Shown one piece after another: positions 1-8,119 of a DNA stretch of 64,000 nt (its first letter is position 1; every line of letters begins with the position of its first letter). The DNA comes from CAYNHZ01 sp964397445. GTDB taxonomy: Bacteria; Bacteroidota; Bacteroidia; Bacteroidales; UBA932. Both the position numbers and the translations under genes were made by a program. The stretch spans positions 1-64,000 of the forward strand of contig CAYNHZ010000006.1 in NCBI GenBank assembly GCA_964397445.1, given 5' to 3'. The notes beneath the pieces were generated by a model. It was given only the letters and a program-made list of their open reading frames with translations, was not told the origin of the DNA and did not search any database.

Positions 1-330
1 GTCTCAGTTCCAGTGTGGGGGACCTTCCTCTCAGAACCCCTAGACATCGTAGCCTTGGTAAGCCGTTACCTTACCAACTAGCTAATGTCACGCGAGCCAA
101 TCCGTTCCCAGCGAACCTTTAAATTAAAAAAGATGTCTCCTCTAATTACTATGGAATATTAGTCCGGATTTCTCCGGGTTATCCTCCTGGAACGGGCATG
201 TTGCTCACGCGTTACGCACCCTTGCGCCGGTCGCCATCAGAGTATTGCTACCCTATGCTGCCCCTCGACTTGCATGTGTTAAGCCTGCCGCTAGCGTTCA
301 TCCTGAGCCAGGATCAAACTCTTCATTGTA
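1..330 (-). rRNA. rrs: 16S ribosomal RNA, 5' part
   Basis: The reverse complement carries the universal 16S start (AGAGTTTGATCCTGGCTCAG, complement at about 303-322) and continues through the V1-V2 region to the window edge. Only about the first 330 nt are present; the rest of the operon lies to the left of the window. The 5' end is approximate, placed by comparison with the usual start a few bases before the GAAGAGTTTGATC stretch. Identity is certain; exact boundary is not. Confidence 0.97.
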
Positions 331-496
331 TATATCTTATTTCTTTAAGCTTGTCCTGACATTACTAATTTCTCAAATGAAATTAACGCTTTTCTCTTTT
401 CTTGGTACTTATTGTTGTACTTTGTTCTTCAATATTTCAATCAACTTTTACCCCTTTTTTCTGCTCTCTCATTATATTCCTTTCTCAAAGGGAGCG

Positions 497-528
497 CAAA
501 GATATAGGTTCTTTTTTTATCCTCCAAA
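497..528 (-). promoter_or_regulatory. rRNA operon promoter
   Basis: On the minus strand TTTG (complement of 525-528) is followed after 20 nt by TATCTTTG (complement of 497-504), an exact match to the Bacteroidetes sigma-ABfr consensus TTTG-N19-21-TAnnTTTG. Transcription would begin near 490, leaving a leader of about 160 nt before mature 16S. The A/T-rich remainder of 331-619 shows no gene; it also separates the operon from the 3' end of the RNase G gene. Confidence 0.85.
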
Positions 529-619
529 TTTATTTGATCATTTTTTTTAATAAATATTAAAATATTTTTATAAAATTGATCAACTCTCTGTTTATGAGGA
601 GAATAATTTTTTAAAAAAT

Positions 620-2173
620 TTATTCTATTTTTTCATTTTTTAAATCTTGCCACTCAAATTGAAGTATAGCAAAGTCAGTAGATGATTGAACAGCTATAGA
701 TACTTTATATTTCTTCTTCCATTTTTTCACAATAGAGTTTAATAAACCTTTAGTAATATAGGCTTCAACTAACGGGTTTACCTTTAATATATAACTTTTA
801 ATCCTCCTCTCCTTTACAAAAAAAGCTAATTGACGCTCTATTGTCTCATCAATTAGAATACTTGAGGATATTTTTCCAGTCCCATTACAAGTGGGACAAA
901 CCTCTTGGGTGTTTATTTCGGTAGCAGGTCTTACCCTCTGCCTTGTGATTTGCATCAATCCAAATTTGGTTAAGGGCAATATATTATGTTTTGCCCTATC
1001 ACTTGCCATCTGATCCTGCATATACTTATGGAGCTTGTTTCTATTGTCTACCCTATCCATATCGATAAAATCTACAATTATTATCCCTCCCATATCACGC
1101 AGTTTAAGTTGCCTCGCTATCTCTTCTGCAGCGTGACAATTTACATCAAAGGCGTTTTGTTCTTGATCTTTTCCTGTTTTAACCCTTATTCCACTATTTA
1201 CATCAACAACATGTAAGGCTTCTGTATGTTCAATAACTAAATATGCCCCTTGTTTAATGGGGACAACCTTACCGAATGCCGATTTAATCTGCTTGTTAAC
1301 ATCGTAATGGTCCAATATAGGCTCATTACCTTTATAATATTTGACTATCTTCTCCTGTTCGGGGAGTATAGTCGATATATATTCTCTTGTGTCGTGATAA
1401 AGTTGCTCATCATTTACATATATATTTGAAAATGAATCATTGAGAAGATCACGAATAATTGTAGTGGTTTTATTGTTCTCAGTAAAAAGAAGCTGCGGTA
1501 TTTTTTGAGTAGCTATTTTACCCCAAGAGTCTTCCCACTTCTTGATAAGCATCTTGAGTTCAGAATCGAGAACAGCCGCCATTTTCCCCTCAGCTGCTGT
1601 CCTTACGATAACTCCGTAGTTTTCGGGAAGAATACTATATATTAATCTTTCAAGGCGTTTTTTCTCCTCCTTTGAGGATATTTTCTGAGAGATACTGACT
1701 TTGTCGTTAAATGGCAATAAGACAATATTTCTGCCGGCTATTGATATTTCCGCAGTCAGTCTCGAACCTTTTGTAGATATCGGCTCTTTTACTATTTGAA
1801 CAATAATGGGTTGCCCTTGTTTTAAAACATTCTCAATTTTTCCCTCTTTCTCAAGAATATGTGAAATGTCTATTTTTGAAAAAAAGGATGAAAAATCACG
1901 GTTTACATTGATATGTTTGGCAAACTCATCAAAAGCTGTGAAATTTAATCCCAAATCTAGATAGTGGACAAAGGCATCTTTCTTGTCTCCAATGTCTATA
2001 AAAGCAGCATTGAGGGTAGGTATTAGTTTCTTAACCTTACCAAAATATACGTCACCCAGCGAGAATGTCTTTCCAACATTCTGTTCTTTATTTAACTCCA
2101 CCAGCCTATGGTCCTCCATCAGGGCTATGGTTATTTCGCTCGGACTTACGTCAATTACAAGATCTTTCTCCAT
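620..2173 (-). CDS. rng: Ribonuclease G / E family endoribonuclease
   Basis: Single-strand-specific endoribonuclease of the RNase E/G family, acting in rRNA 5'-end maturation and mRNA decay. The 517-aa length matches RNase G rather than the much longer RNase E. An N-terminal S1 RNA-binding domain lies at roughly residues 36-125 (GDVYFGKV, AAFIDIG). The catalytic core carries the metal-binding aspartates in VVDVNSG and DFIDMD, and the Zn-link motif CPTCNGTG places its cysteines at 426 and 429. It is the last gene of a minus-strand block behind HU and a 29-aa basic protein, with 87 nt between it and the latter. Its position next to a 16S gene fits a role in rRNA processing, although that adjacency may be coincidental. 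Confidence 0.95.
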   Translation of the reverse strand: MEKDLVIDVSPSEITIALMEDHRLVELNKEQNVGKTFSLGDVYFGKVKKLIPTLNAAFIDIGDKKDAFVHYLDLGLNFTAFDEFAKHINVNRDFSSFFSKIDISHILEKEGKIENVLKQGQPIIVQIVKEPISTKGSRLTAEISIAGRNIVLLPFNDKVSISQKISSKEEKKRLERLIYSILPENYGVIVRTAAEGKMAAVLDSELKMLIKKWEDSWGKIATQKIPQLLFTENNKTTTIIRDLLNDSFSNIYVNDEQLYHDTREYISTILPEQEKIVKYYKGNEPILDHYDVNKQIKSAFGKVVPIKQGAYLVIEHTEALHVVDVNSGIRVKTGKDQEQNAFDVNCHAAEEIARQLKLRDMGGIIIVDFIDMDRVDNRNKLHKYMQDQMASDRAKHNILPLTKFGLMQITRQRVRPATEINTQEVCPTCNGTGKISSSILIDETIERQLAFFVKERRIKSYILKVNPLVEAYITKGLLNSIVKKWKKKYKVSIAVQSSTDFAILQFEWQDLKNEKIE

Positions 2174-2260
2174 CTTTCTCCTTCTTATATAAATAATAAT
2201 CTAAAGTAGATAATAAAATCCACTTTAGATTATAAACTCTCTTAGCAGACCAAATGGCCA

Positions 2261-2350
2261 CTATTTCTTCTTATGTCTATTCTTGCGCAAACGTTTCTTA
2301 CGTTTGTGCGTAGCCATTTTATGTCTTTTTCTTTTTTTTCCGCTTGGCAT
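2261..2350 (-). CDS. 29-aa very basic conserved protein, ribosomal-type
   Basis: A complete 29-codon frame starts MPSGKKRKRHKMATHKRKKR and ends in RKNRHKKK then TAG. About two thirds of residues are Lys, Arg or His, with no acidic residue, as in the smallest ribosomal proteins. It sits 11 nt after the HU stop and 87 nt before the RNase G start, in the same direction. From memory, a nearly identical short protein recurs in this HU-RNase G position across Bacteroidetes genomes. Its function is not established from sequence. A structural ribosomal role is an inference from composition and context, and it could instead be another nucleic-acid-binding peptide. It is short enough to be missed by automatic gene callers. 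Confidence 0.85.
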   Translation of the reverse strand: MPSGKKRKRHKMATHKRKKRLRKNRHKKK

Positions 2351-2361
2351 AACTATAAAAT

Positions 2362-2646
2362 TTATTTAACGTTAGTTTTAACCTTTGCCATAAAAACTTT
2401 AGCAGGTTTGAATGCAGGAATATTATGCGCAGGTATAACTATTGTTTTGTTTTGTGAAATGTTACGTGCAGTCTTTTTAGCACGTTTCTTAACGATAAAG
2501 CTACCAAAACCACGTAGGTAAACATTTTTATCCTTTGCTAAAGAACCTTTTACGCTGTCCATAAATGCTTCAACTACATTTTGAACGGTCATTTTTTCTA
2601 ATCCAGTTGCTTTTGCTACTTCATTAACGATGTCAGCTTTAGTCAT
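2362..2646 (-). CDS. hup: HU-family DNA-binding protein
   Basis: Nucleoid-associated histone-like protein that bends DNA and binds it non-specifically as a dimer. At 94 aa it has the usual family length: N-terminal helices (MTKADIVNEVAKATG), the conserved LRGFGSF turn, then the beta-arm signature ending in IPAHNIPAFKPAKVF. The arm is PAHNIPAFKP rather than the enterobacterial PGRNPKTG, which is common in Bacteroidetes. First gene of the HU/29-aa protein/RNase G block, with a strong promoter match 43 nt upstream. Confidence 0.96.
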   Translation of the reverse strand: MTKADIVNEVAKATGLEKMTVQNVVEAFMDSVKGSLAKDKNVYLRGFGSFIVKKRAKKTARNISQNKTIVIPAHNIPAFKPAKVFMAKVKTNVK

Positions 2647-2688
2647 AATATTATTAAAATTAAATGGTTAATATACTTTTTTGGACTG

Positions 2689-2719
2689 CAAAAGTATTCT
2701 TAATTTTTTAATTTACAAA
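2689..2719 (-). promoter_or_regulatory. Promoter of the HU block
   Basis: Minus-strand TTTG (complement of 2716-2719), 19 nt spacer, then TACTTTTG (complement of 2689-2696): an exact match to TTTG-N19-21-TAnnTTTG. Predicted start near 2682, about 36 nt before the HU ATG. Confidence 0.8.
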
Positions 2720-2799
2720 ATATGTGGCGTTTTTTTAAGGTTTTTTTCATTTTAAAATTTGGCACAATGATTGACCTCATATTATTTCAATTATTTGAA

Positions 2800-2807
2800 T
2801 ATTTTTG
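2800..2807 (+). promoter_or_regulatory. -7 element for lon
   Basis: TATTTTTG matches TAnnTTTG and lies 31 nt before the lon ATG. No TTG at the ideal upstream distance is seen (the nearest is at 2771-2773, spacer 26), so this is a partial match. It is divergent from the HU promoter; the whole intergenic spacer is A/T-rich. Confidence 0.5.
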
Positions 2808-2838
2808 CAGTTGAAATTACTGACAGTTTGACATAAAT

Positions 2839-5235
2839 ATGATAAAAGATATAAAAGTAGAATCGAGGATGGGAGATGTAAATATCCTCCCTGTTGTAAA
2901 TTTTGACTCCTCTCAGAAATTAAACGAAGAAGAATTGCCTGAAGTGCTCCCTATTTTAGCACTTAGGAACGCAGTTCTGTTCCCTTCAACAGTTATTCCA
3001 ATTTTAGTTGGACGGAAAAAATCAATACAATTGGTACGAGATGCCTATAAAAGTGATAAGATACTTGGAGCTGTTTCCCAAATGGATGCCTCATTGGAAT
3101 TTCCAGCGATTATTGATCTATTTGAAATAGGTACCCTGGCAAGAATTCTTAAAATAATCGAAATGCCTGATGGTAGTATTACTGCTATATTGCAAGGAGT
3201 CAAGAGGTTTAGTATCGTTGAGCAGACTGCAACCGAGCCATATTTGTTTGCTAAGGTCAAATATTTGGAGGATGTTATAAACAGCTCCGACGAGAAAGAG
3301 ATGGATTCTATTTCAAGATCAATCAAAGAGTTAGCCTTAAGTATTATTTCATTGTCAATCAACCCTCCGCAAGAGGCAATATTCACTATTAATAATATAG
3401 AGGGGAGCGAATACTTAATAAATTTTATAGCCTCAAGTGTAGAGATAGATGAACCGCTCGAAAAGATGGCTCTTTTAAGGGAAAATAACACTAAGGAGAG
3501 GGCTATGAAGCTACTTGCGATGTTGAATCGCCAGATTGAAATACTTAAATTAAAGGATGATATTCAACATAAAGTTCGGGTTGAGATGGATCAACAACAA
3601 CGCGAGTATTATCTAAATAGTCAATTAAAAACCATTCAAGAAGAACTTGGAATGGATGATTCTCAGGATTTTGCTGAGTTGAAACAGATGGCTAATAATA
3701 AAGATTGGCCACAATATGCAGCTCAAACCTTTGACAACGAATTAAAAAAGTTAGAGAGAACAAACCCTGCTTCACCTGATTATAATATTCAATACCAATA
3801 TGTTAAATTCCTTGTAGAGCTACCATGGAACGAAACTACAGCTGACAATCTCGACTTGAAGCACGCTCAAAAAATTCTTGATAAAGACCATTTTGGCTTA
3901 GAGAGTGTAAAAGAGCGAATATTGGAATATTTGGCAGTTTTAAAACTAAAAGGTGATATGAAATCCCCTATTTTGTGTTTGTATGGCCCTCCGGGTGTAG
4001 GTAAAACATCTTTAGGAAAATCCATTGCGAGGGCACTTGGAAGGAGATATGAGAGGATTTCTCTTGGCGGACTTCACGATGAATCTGAGATAAGGGGACA
4101 CCGAAGAACATATATTGGGGCTATGCCGGGACGTATTATTCAAAATATTAAACGGGCAGGGAGTTCAAATCCTGTGATTGTATTGGATGAAATAGATAAA
4201 ATTAGTGGTGATTTTAAGGGTAATCCAGCTTTTGCTCTTTTGGAAGTACTTGACCCTGAACAAAATAATTCTTTCCACGACAATTATCTTGATGTTGATT
4301 ACGATCTCTCCAAAGTGTTGTTTATCACCACTGCCAATAATATTAGTACTATTCATCCCGCTTTAAAAGATAGAATGGAGATGATTCCTGTCTCAGGATA
4401 TCTTGCGGAAGAGAAGGTCTGTATTGCACAAGAATATTTGATTCCTAAGCAATTAGAGGCACATGGTATCAAAAAGGGACAGCTCAAGATTAGTAAACAA
4501 TCAATAAAAACGATTATTGACGAATATACTAGAGAATCGGGGGTACGGGGACTTGATAAACAAATTGCCAAAGTTGCTCGGGTAACCGCAAAGAAAATTG
4601 CTCTTGGTGATATTGCTAACTCAACTGTGAAGCCAGAAATGGTGCGCGAAATGTTGGGAATAGCTACTAATCAACACGATATTCAGAAAGGAAATGAAGC
4701 TCCTGGGGTTGTAACAGGACTTGCTTGGACAGAAAATGGTGGAGAGATATTGTTTGTTGAGTGTAGTTTGAGTGACGGCAAAGGGGTTTTGACTTCAACC
4801 GGTAATCTTGGTGATGTTATGAAAGAGTCTGCAACTATTGCATTCCAATATATCAAGGCTCACCCAGCACTGATAGGGTTGACTTCTAAAGATATAATGG
4901 AGAGGGATATACACATTCACGTACCAGAGGGGGCAATTCCAAAAGACGGCCCATCTGCAGGGATAACGATGGTGAGTGCAATGGCCTCTGCATTGTGCAA
5001 GAAAGGGGTTAAAAGCGGTATTGCGATGACAGGCGAGATGACTCTAAGGGGAAAAGTTTTACCAGTCGGAGGGATAAAAGAGAAGATTCTCGCTGCCAAA
5101 AGGGCAGGTATTAAAACAATTTTATTGTCAGACGATAATAAAAAAGATATTGCAGATATAAAAGAGATTTATATAAAAGGGCTTGAATTTATATATGTAA
5201 AAGATATTGAAGAGGTTCTAAAATACATTTTTTAG
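2839..5235 (+). CDS. lon: ATP-dependent protease La (Lon)
   Basis: Cytosolic ATP-dependent serine protease of the LonA type that degrades misfolded and regulatory proteins. Domains in order: N-terminal substrate-recognition domain (about 35-240, LPILALRNAVLFP), coiled helical linker, AAA+ module with Walker A GPPGVGKT at 383-390 and Walker B VIVLDEIDKI, then the protease domain with the catalytic serine S706 in KDGPSAG and catalytic lysine K749 in GGIKEKI, the expected 43 residues apart. At 798 aa it is full length. The first ATG is used; it fits the promoter-like element 31 nt upstream. It is divergent from HU and followed 26 nt later by ung. Confidence 0.98.
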   Translation: MIKDIKVESRMGDVNILPVVNFDSSQKLNEEELPEVLPILALRNAVLFPSTVIPILVGRKKSIQLVRDAYKSDKILGAVSQMDASLEFPAIIDLFEIGTLARILKIIEMPDGSITAILQGVKRFSIVEQTATEPYLFAKVKYLEDVINSSDEKEMDSISRSIKELALSIISLSINPPQEAIFTINNIEGSEYLINFIASSVEIDEPLEKMALLRENNTKERAMKLLAMLNRQIEILKLKDDIQHKVRVEMDQQQREYYLNSQLKTIQEELGMDDSQDFAELKQMANNKDWPQYAAQTFDNELKKLERTNPASPDYNIQYQYVKFLVELPWNETTADNLDLKHAQKILDKDHFGLESVKERILEYLAVLKLKGDMKSPILCLYGPPGVGKTSLGKSIARALGRRYERISLGGLHDESEIRGHRRTYIGAMPGRIIQNIKRAGSSNPVIVLDEIDKISGDFKGNPAFALLEVLDPEQNNSFHDNYLDVDYDLSKVLFITTANNISTIHPALKDRMEMIPVSGYLAEEKVCIAQEYLIPKQLEAHGIKKGQLKISKQSIKTIIDEYTRESGVRGLDKQIAKVARVTAKKIALGDIANSTVKPEMVREMLGIATNQHDIQKGNEAPGVVTGLAWTENGGEILFVECSLSDGKGVLTSTGNLGDVMKESATIAFQYIKAHPALIGLTSKDIMERDIHIHVPEGAIPKDGPSAGITMVSAMASALCKKGVKSGIAMTGEMTLRGKVLPVGGIKEKILAAKRAGIKTILLSDDNKKDIADIKEIYIKGLEFIYVKDIEEVLKYIF

Positions 5236-5261
5236 CTCTTAAAATGGGGTAAATACAAAAC

Positions 5262-5927
5262 ATGAATGTCAATATAGAGGAGTCTTGGAAGAGTGTACTT
5301 AAGGATGAGTTTGAGAAGCCATATTTCTCAAAGCTTGTTGATTTTCTCCACAAAGAAAAAGGGGCATCTTTTACTATATATCCTCCGGGACCTCTGATTT
5401 TCAATGCATTTAAGCTAACCCCTTTTGATAAGGTCAAGGTTGTTATTCTCGGTCAGGACCCCTATCACAATGAACATCAAGCACACGGCTTATCATTTTC
5501 TGTTCCAGAGGGGATACGACTCCCCCCCTCTTTACAAAACATCTATAAAGAGATTAGTAATGACTTAGGTGTCAATGTTAATCGGAGCGGTTCGCTGGAG
5601 GATTGGGCTAAACAAGGGGTGTTTCTTCTCAATTCTGTCCTCACTGTCAGGAGCGGAGAGGCTGCTTCTCACACCAATAAAGGGTGGGAAATTTTTACAG
5701 ATTCTGTAATTAAGGTCATTTCAGAGAGAAAGAAAGGAGTTGTTTTCCTTTTGTGGGGCAATTATGCAAGGAATAAACGTACCCTTATTGATCAGAACAA
5801 ACACTTTATCCTCGAGGCTGCACACCCATCTCCTTTAGCAAGAGGAGCATTTTTTGGATGCAAACATTTCTCAAAAACAAACAGTATCCTCGAGGGAGAA
5901 GGTCTCTCTCCGATTTTATGGCAATAA
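5262..5927 (+). CDS. ung: Uracil-DNA glycosylase, family 1
   Basis: Removes uracil from DNA as the first step of base-excision repair. The 221-aa protein shows the family-1 signature GQDPYH at residues 64-69 (catalytic D66) and the HPSPLA motif with the catalytic histidine H188. Length and motif order are standard. It lies 26 nt after lon in the same direction and may be cotranscribed with it. Its last codons abut the promoter element of coaD. Confidence 0.97.
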   Translation: MNVNIEESWKSVLKDEFEKPYFSKLVDFLHKEKGASFTIYPPGPLIFNAFKLTPFDKVKVVILGQDPYHNEHQAHGLSFSVPEGIRLPPSLQNIYKEISNDLGVNVNRSGSLEDWAKQGVFLLNSVLTVRSGEAASHTNKGWEIFTDSVIKVISERKKGVVFLLWGNYARNKRTLIDQNKHFILEAAHPSPLARGAFFGCKHFSKTNSILEGEGLSPILWQ

Positions 5928-5931
5928 TTTT

Positions 5932-5939
5932 TATCTTTG
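5932..5939 (+). promoter_or_regulatory. -7 element for coaD
   Basis: TATCTTTG, an exact TAnnTTTG, begins 4 nt after the ung stop and 48 nt before the coaD ATG. It supports the internal methionine at 5980 as the true coaD start, because longer reading frames would start upstream of transcription. No clear -33 TTTG is seen. Confidence 0.55.
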
Positions 5940-5979
5940 CACAGAATATTACCAAAAAAAGATAATTAGATATAGGTAT

Positions 5980-6468
5980 ATGAAAATTGCAGTATTCCCC
6001 GGATCTTTTGATCCATTTACATTGGGACATTTAGATGTCCTTACATCTGCGCTCCAAGTCTTTGATAAAATTATTATTGCAGTTGGGTATAATCATTTGA
6101 AACAGGGGTTTTTATCACCGGAGATAAGGGTCAAAATTATTGAGGACTCTGTAAAAAAACTTGTAGAAAACGGATATAAAATCGAAGTGCTATCATATAC
6201 AGGACTAACGATTGACCTTTGTAAAAAGTTGAATATTAAATATATTGTAAGAGGACTAAGAACCACTACCGACTTTGAATTGGAGTCTGTAATTGCTCAA
6301 GCAAATAAAAAATTGTGCAACGACATTGTTTCACTATTTATCCCCGCTTCACAAGAGTATTCATTTATTTCTTCTACTGTAGTTAGAGATGTTATCATCA
6401 ACCATGGTGATGCCTCGGTATTTCTTCCAGAATGGATAAACATAAATGATTATATCTCAAATAAATAG
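5980..6468 (+). CDS. coaD: Phosphopantetheine adenylyltransferase
   Basis: Transfers AMP from ATP to 4'-phosphopantetheine, the penultimate step of coenzyme A synthesis, in the cytosol. The protein (162 aa) begins directly with the nucleotidyltransferase signature FPGSFDPFTLGH (TxGH at 14-17) and has the second motif ISSTVVRDV near its end, both standard for CoaD. An in-frame extension of 42 residues to 5854 overlaps ung and resembles nothing, so the start at 5980 is chosen. It is followed 29 nt later by an exported thioredoxin-like protein. Confidence 0.96.
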   Translation: MKIAVFPGSFDPFTLGHLDVLTSALQVFDKIIIAVGYNHLKQGFLSPEIRVKIIEDSVKKLVENGYKIEVLSYTGLTIDLCKKLNIKYIVRGLRTTTDFELESVIAQANKKLCNDIVSLFIPASQEYSFISSTVVRDVIINHGDASVFLPEWININDYISNK

Positions 6469-6497
6469 AAACATATCAAAACAAGAAAATTATCACT

Positions 6498-8117
6498 ATG
6501 AATAAAAAAGCGTATCGACTCTTTATAACATCACTAATCCTTGCATTTTTTGTTGTTCTCCCTAAGAGTATTAATGCTCAGGATACTACTCAGATAAACA
6601 ATAATCTTACCAGGGAGGATGTAGCTTTTGTAATGAAGATTTTTGACGGACAGCAAATTTCAGATATTCTTCCAAAAATCGAGAACTTCATATCAACAGG
6701 TAAAACTACTGAAGAGAAGGCCTTTATAGCAGCTGCCGTGTTCGATTACTACTTGAATTCAAAAATTATGGGCTATGATGAAATAGCTTTACATATAGCT
6801 GATAATTACTTTCTTAATAACAAATACGTCCATCCGAATCAAGATGAATTTCTTATGATGAAGCTTTTTGCAGAGTATAATAGGATGTCTATGATTGGAT
6901 TGAATGCCCCTGAACTGAATTTAGAAGATATAACAGGAAAATATATATCATTGAGGGAATCTAAGGGCGACTATACAATTTTGCTTTTTTACGATGATAA
7001 ATGCAACTCATGCAAAAAGCAGATACCATTGATAATGGAATATTTAGAAGACGTAAATAAACTAAATATCACCCTTTATAGGGTTTATACACAGAGTAAT
7101 AGAAATGATTGGAAAGAGTATGTAGATCATATTTCAAAACAATACACTCTCCCCTCAAACATTAAAGTTTTTGATCTTTGGGATCCAGAAATCGAGTCAA
7201 ATTACAATAAGTTATATGGAGTTGTTTCAACCCCACAATTATTTCTTCTTAATAGTGAAAATGTAATAATAGGAAGGGGACTTACGCCAAAAGCTCTAAC
7301 ACAAGTTATTGATCTTTATAATGGACAACCCTCAAATTGGGATCTTATTTTTGATAATGTTTTCCAACCGATTGTCTCTTCAAAAGTAGCTGATACAACA
7401 AAAATCATAGAGGCAATTGATACTTTTTTTGAGGATTCAAAGGATAATATCAGCCTATTTAATGAATTATTCTTCTCTCTTTATCAATATCTTAAAAATC
7501 AAAATGATTACGATTTACAAAAAGGGGCTGCATATCTCGGTAAGAAATATATTGTTAATATGAGTAAAATGTGGGAGGGGGTGATCTTTACCAATCAAGG
7601 AAAAACAAGTGGTAATACGATAAGGGCTGAGTACCCATCTGTTCAATCATTTATAAATGAGACCGCATTAGCAGTCGAGCTGTTTAACAGAAACAGACTT
7701 GGAGATGTGGTAACAGATCTTCTTCTAACATCATCTGATAGGAAAAAAATATCAATAAGGGGGATTGAATCAGATTACACAGTGCTCTATTTTTATAGTA
7801 CAAGTTGTGATGTTTGTGAAGCAGTATCTGCCGAAATGAAAGGGCTTTACGATACATTTGCAAGCAAAGGGGTTACTTTTGTGGGGATACTTGCTGGGAA
7901 AGACAAGAAGTGGAAAAAGTATCTAAAATCTCACCAATTTGAATGGATAAATCTTCAAGATAAAGATGGAAAGTCAGGAATGTTTCAGAAATACGATTTA
8001 GTTGATGTCCCTGCAATATATCTTCTTGATAAGAAGAAGATTACATTAGCAAAAGATATTACACCCGGCATTTTGAAACAACTACTTGAATATCTTGTAT
8101 CTAACGAAAACAAATAA
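6498..8117 (+). CDS. Exported protein with two thioredoxin-like domains (DUF5106 type)
   Basis: A 539-aa exported protein. Residues 1-27 form a signal peptide ending INA-QD. An alpha-helical DUF5106-like region (about 30-135) precedes a first TlpA/AhpC-like thioredoxin fold with the redox pair CNSC at C169/C172, and a second thioredoxin fold near the C-terminus has CDVC at C437/C440. Both keep a cis-Pro region (VSTPQLFLL, VDVPAIYLL). It is therefore likely a periplasmic thiol-disulfide oxidoreductase, with reductant and substrate unknown. Duplicated active domains in one chain are less usual than the single-domain TlpA or ResA. It lies between coaD and a ubiD-family gene, 2 nt before the latter, so translation is probably coupled. 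Confidence 0.8.
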   Translation: MNKKAYRLFITSLILAFFVVLPKSINAQDTTQINNNLTREDVAFVMKIFDGQQISDILPKIENFISTGKTTEEKAFIAAAVFDYYLNSKIMGYDEIALHIADNYFLNNKYVHPNQDEFLMMKLFAEYNRMSMIGLNAPELNLEDITGKYISLRESKGDYTILLFYDDKCNSCKKQIPLIMEYLEDVNKLNITLYRVYTQSNRNDWKEYVDHISKQYTLPSNIKVFDLWDPEIESNYNKLYGVVSTPQLFLLNSENVIIGRGLTPKALTQVIDLYNGQPSNWDLIFDNVFQPIVSSKVADTTKIIEAIDTFFEDSKDNISLFNELFFSLYQYLKNQNDYDLQKGAAYLGKKYIVNMSKMWEGVIFTNQGKTSGNTIRAEYPSVQSFINETALAVELFNRNRLGDVVTDLLLTSSDRKKISIRGIESDYTVLYFYSTSCDVCEAVSAEMKGLYDTFASKGVTFVGILAGKDKKWKKYLKSHQFEWINLQDKDGKSGMFQKYDLVDVPAIYLLDKKKITLAKDITPGILKQLLEYLVSNENK

Positions 8118-8119
8118 AG

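Noticed and set aside
245..550. 101-codon plus-strand frame over the 16S 5' end and leader
   Set aside because: It is antisense to rRNA and its promoter, with low-complexity hydrophobic translation.
5854..5979. N-terminal extension of CoaD by 42 residues
   Set aside because: It overlaps ung in another frame, lies upstream of the -7 element, and the true enzyme starts directly with its signature motif.
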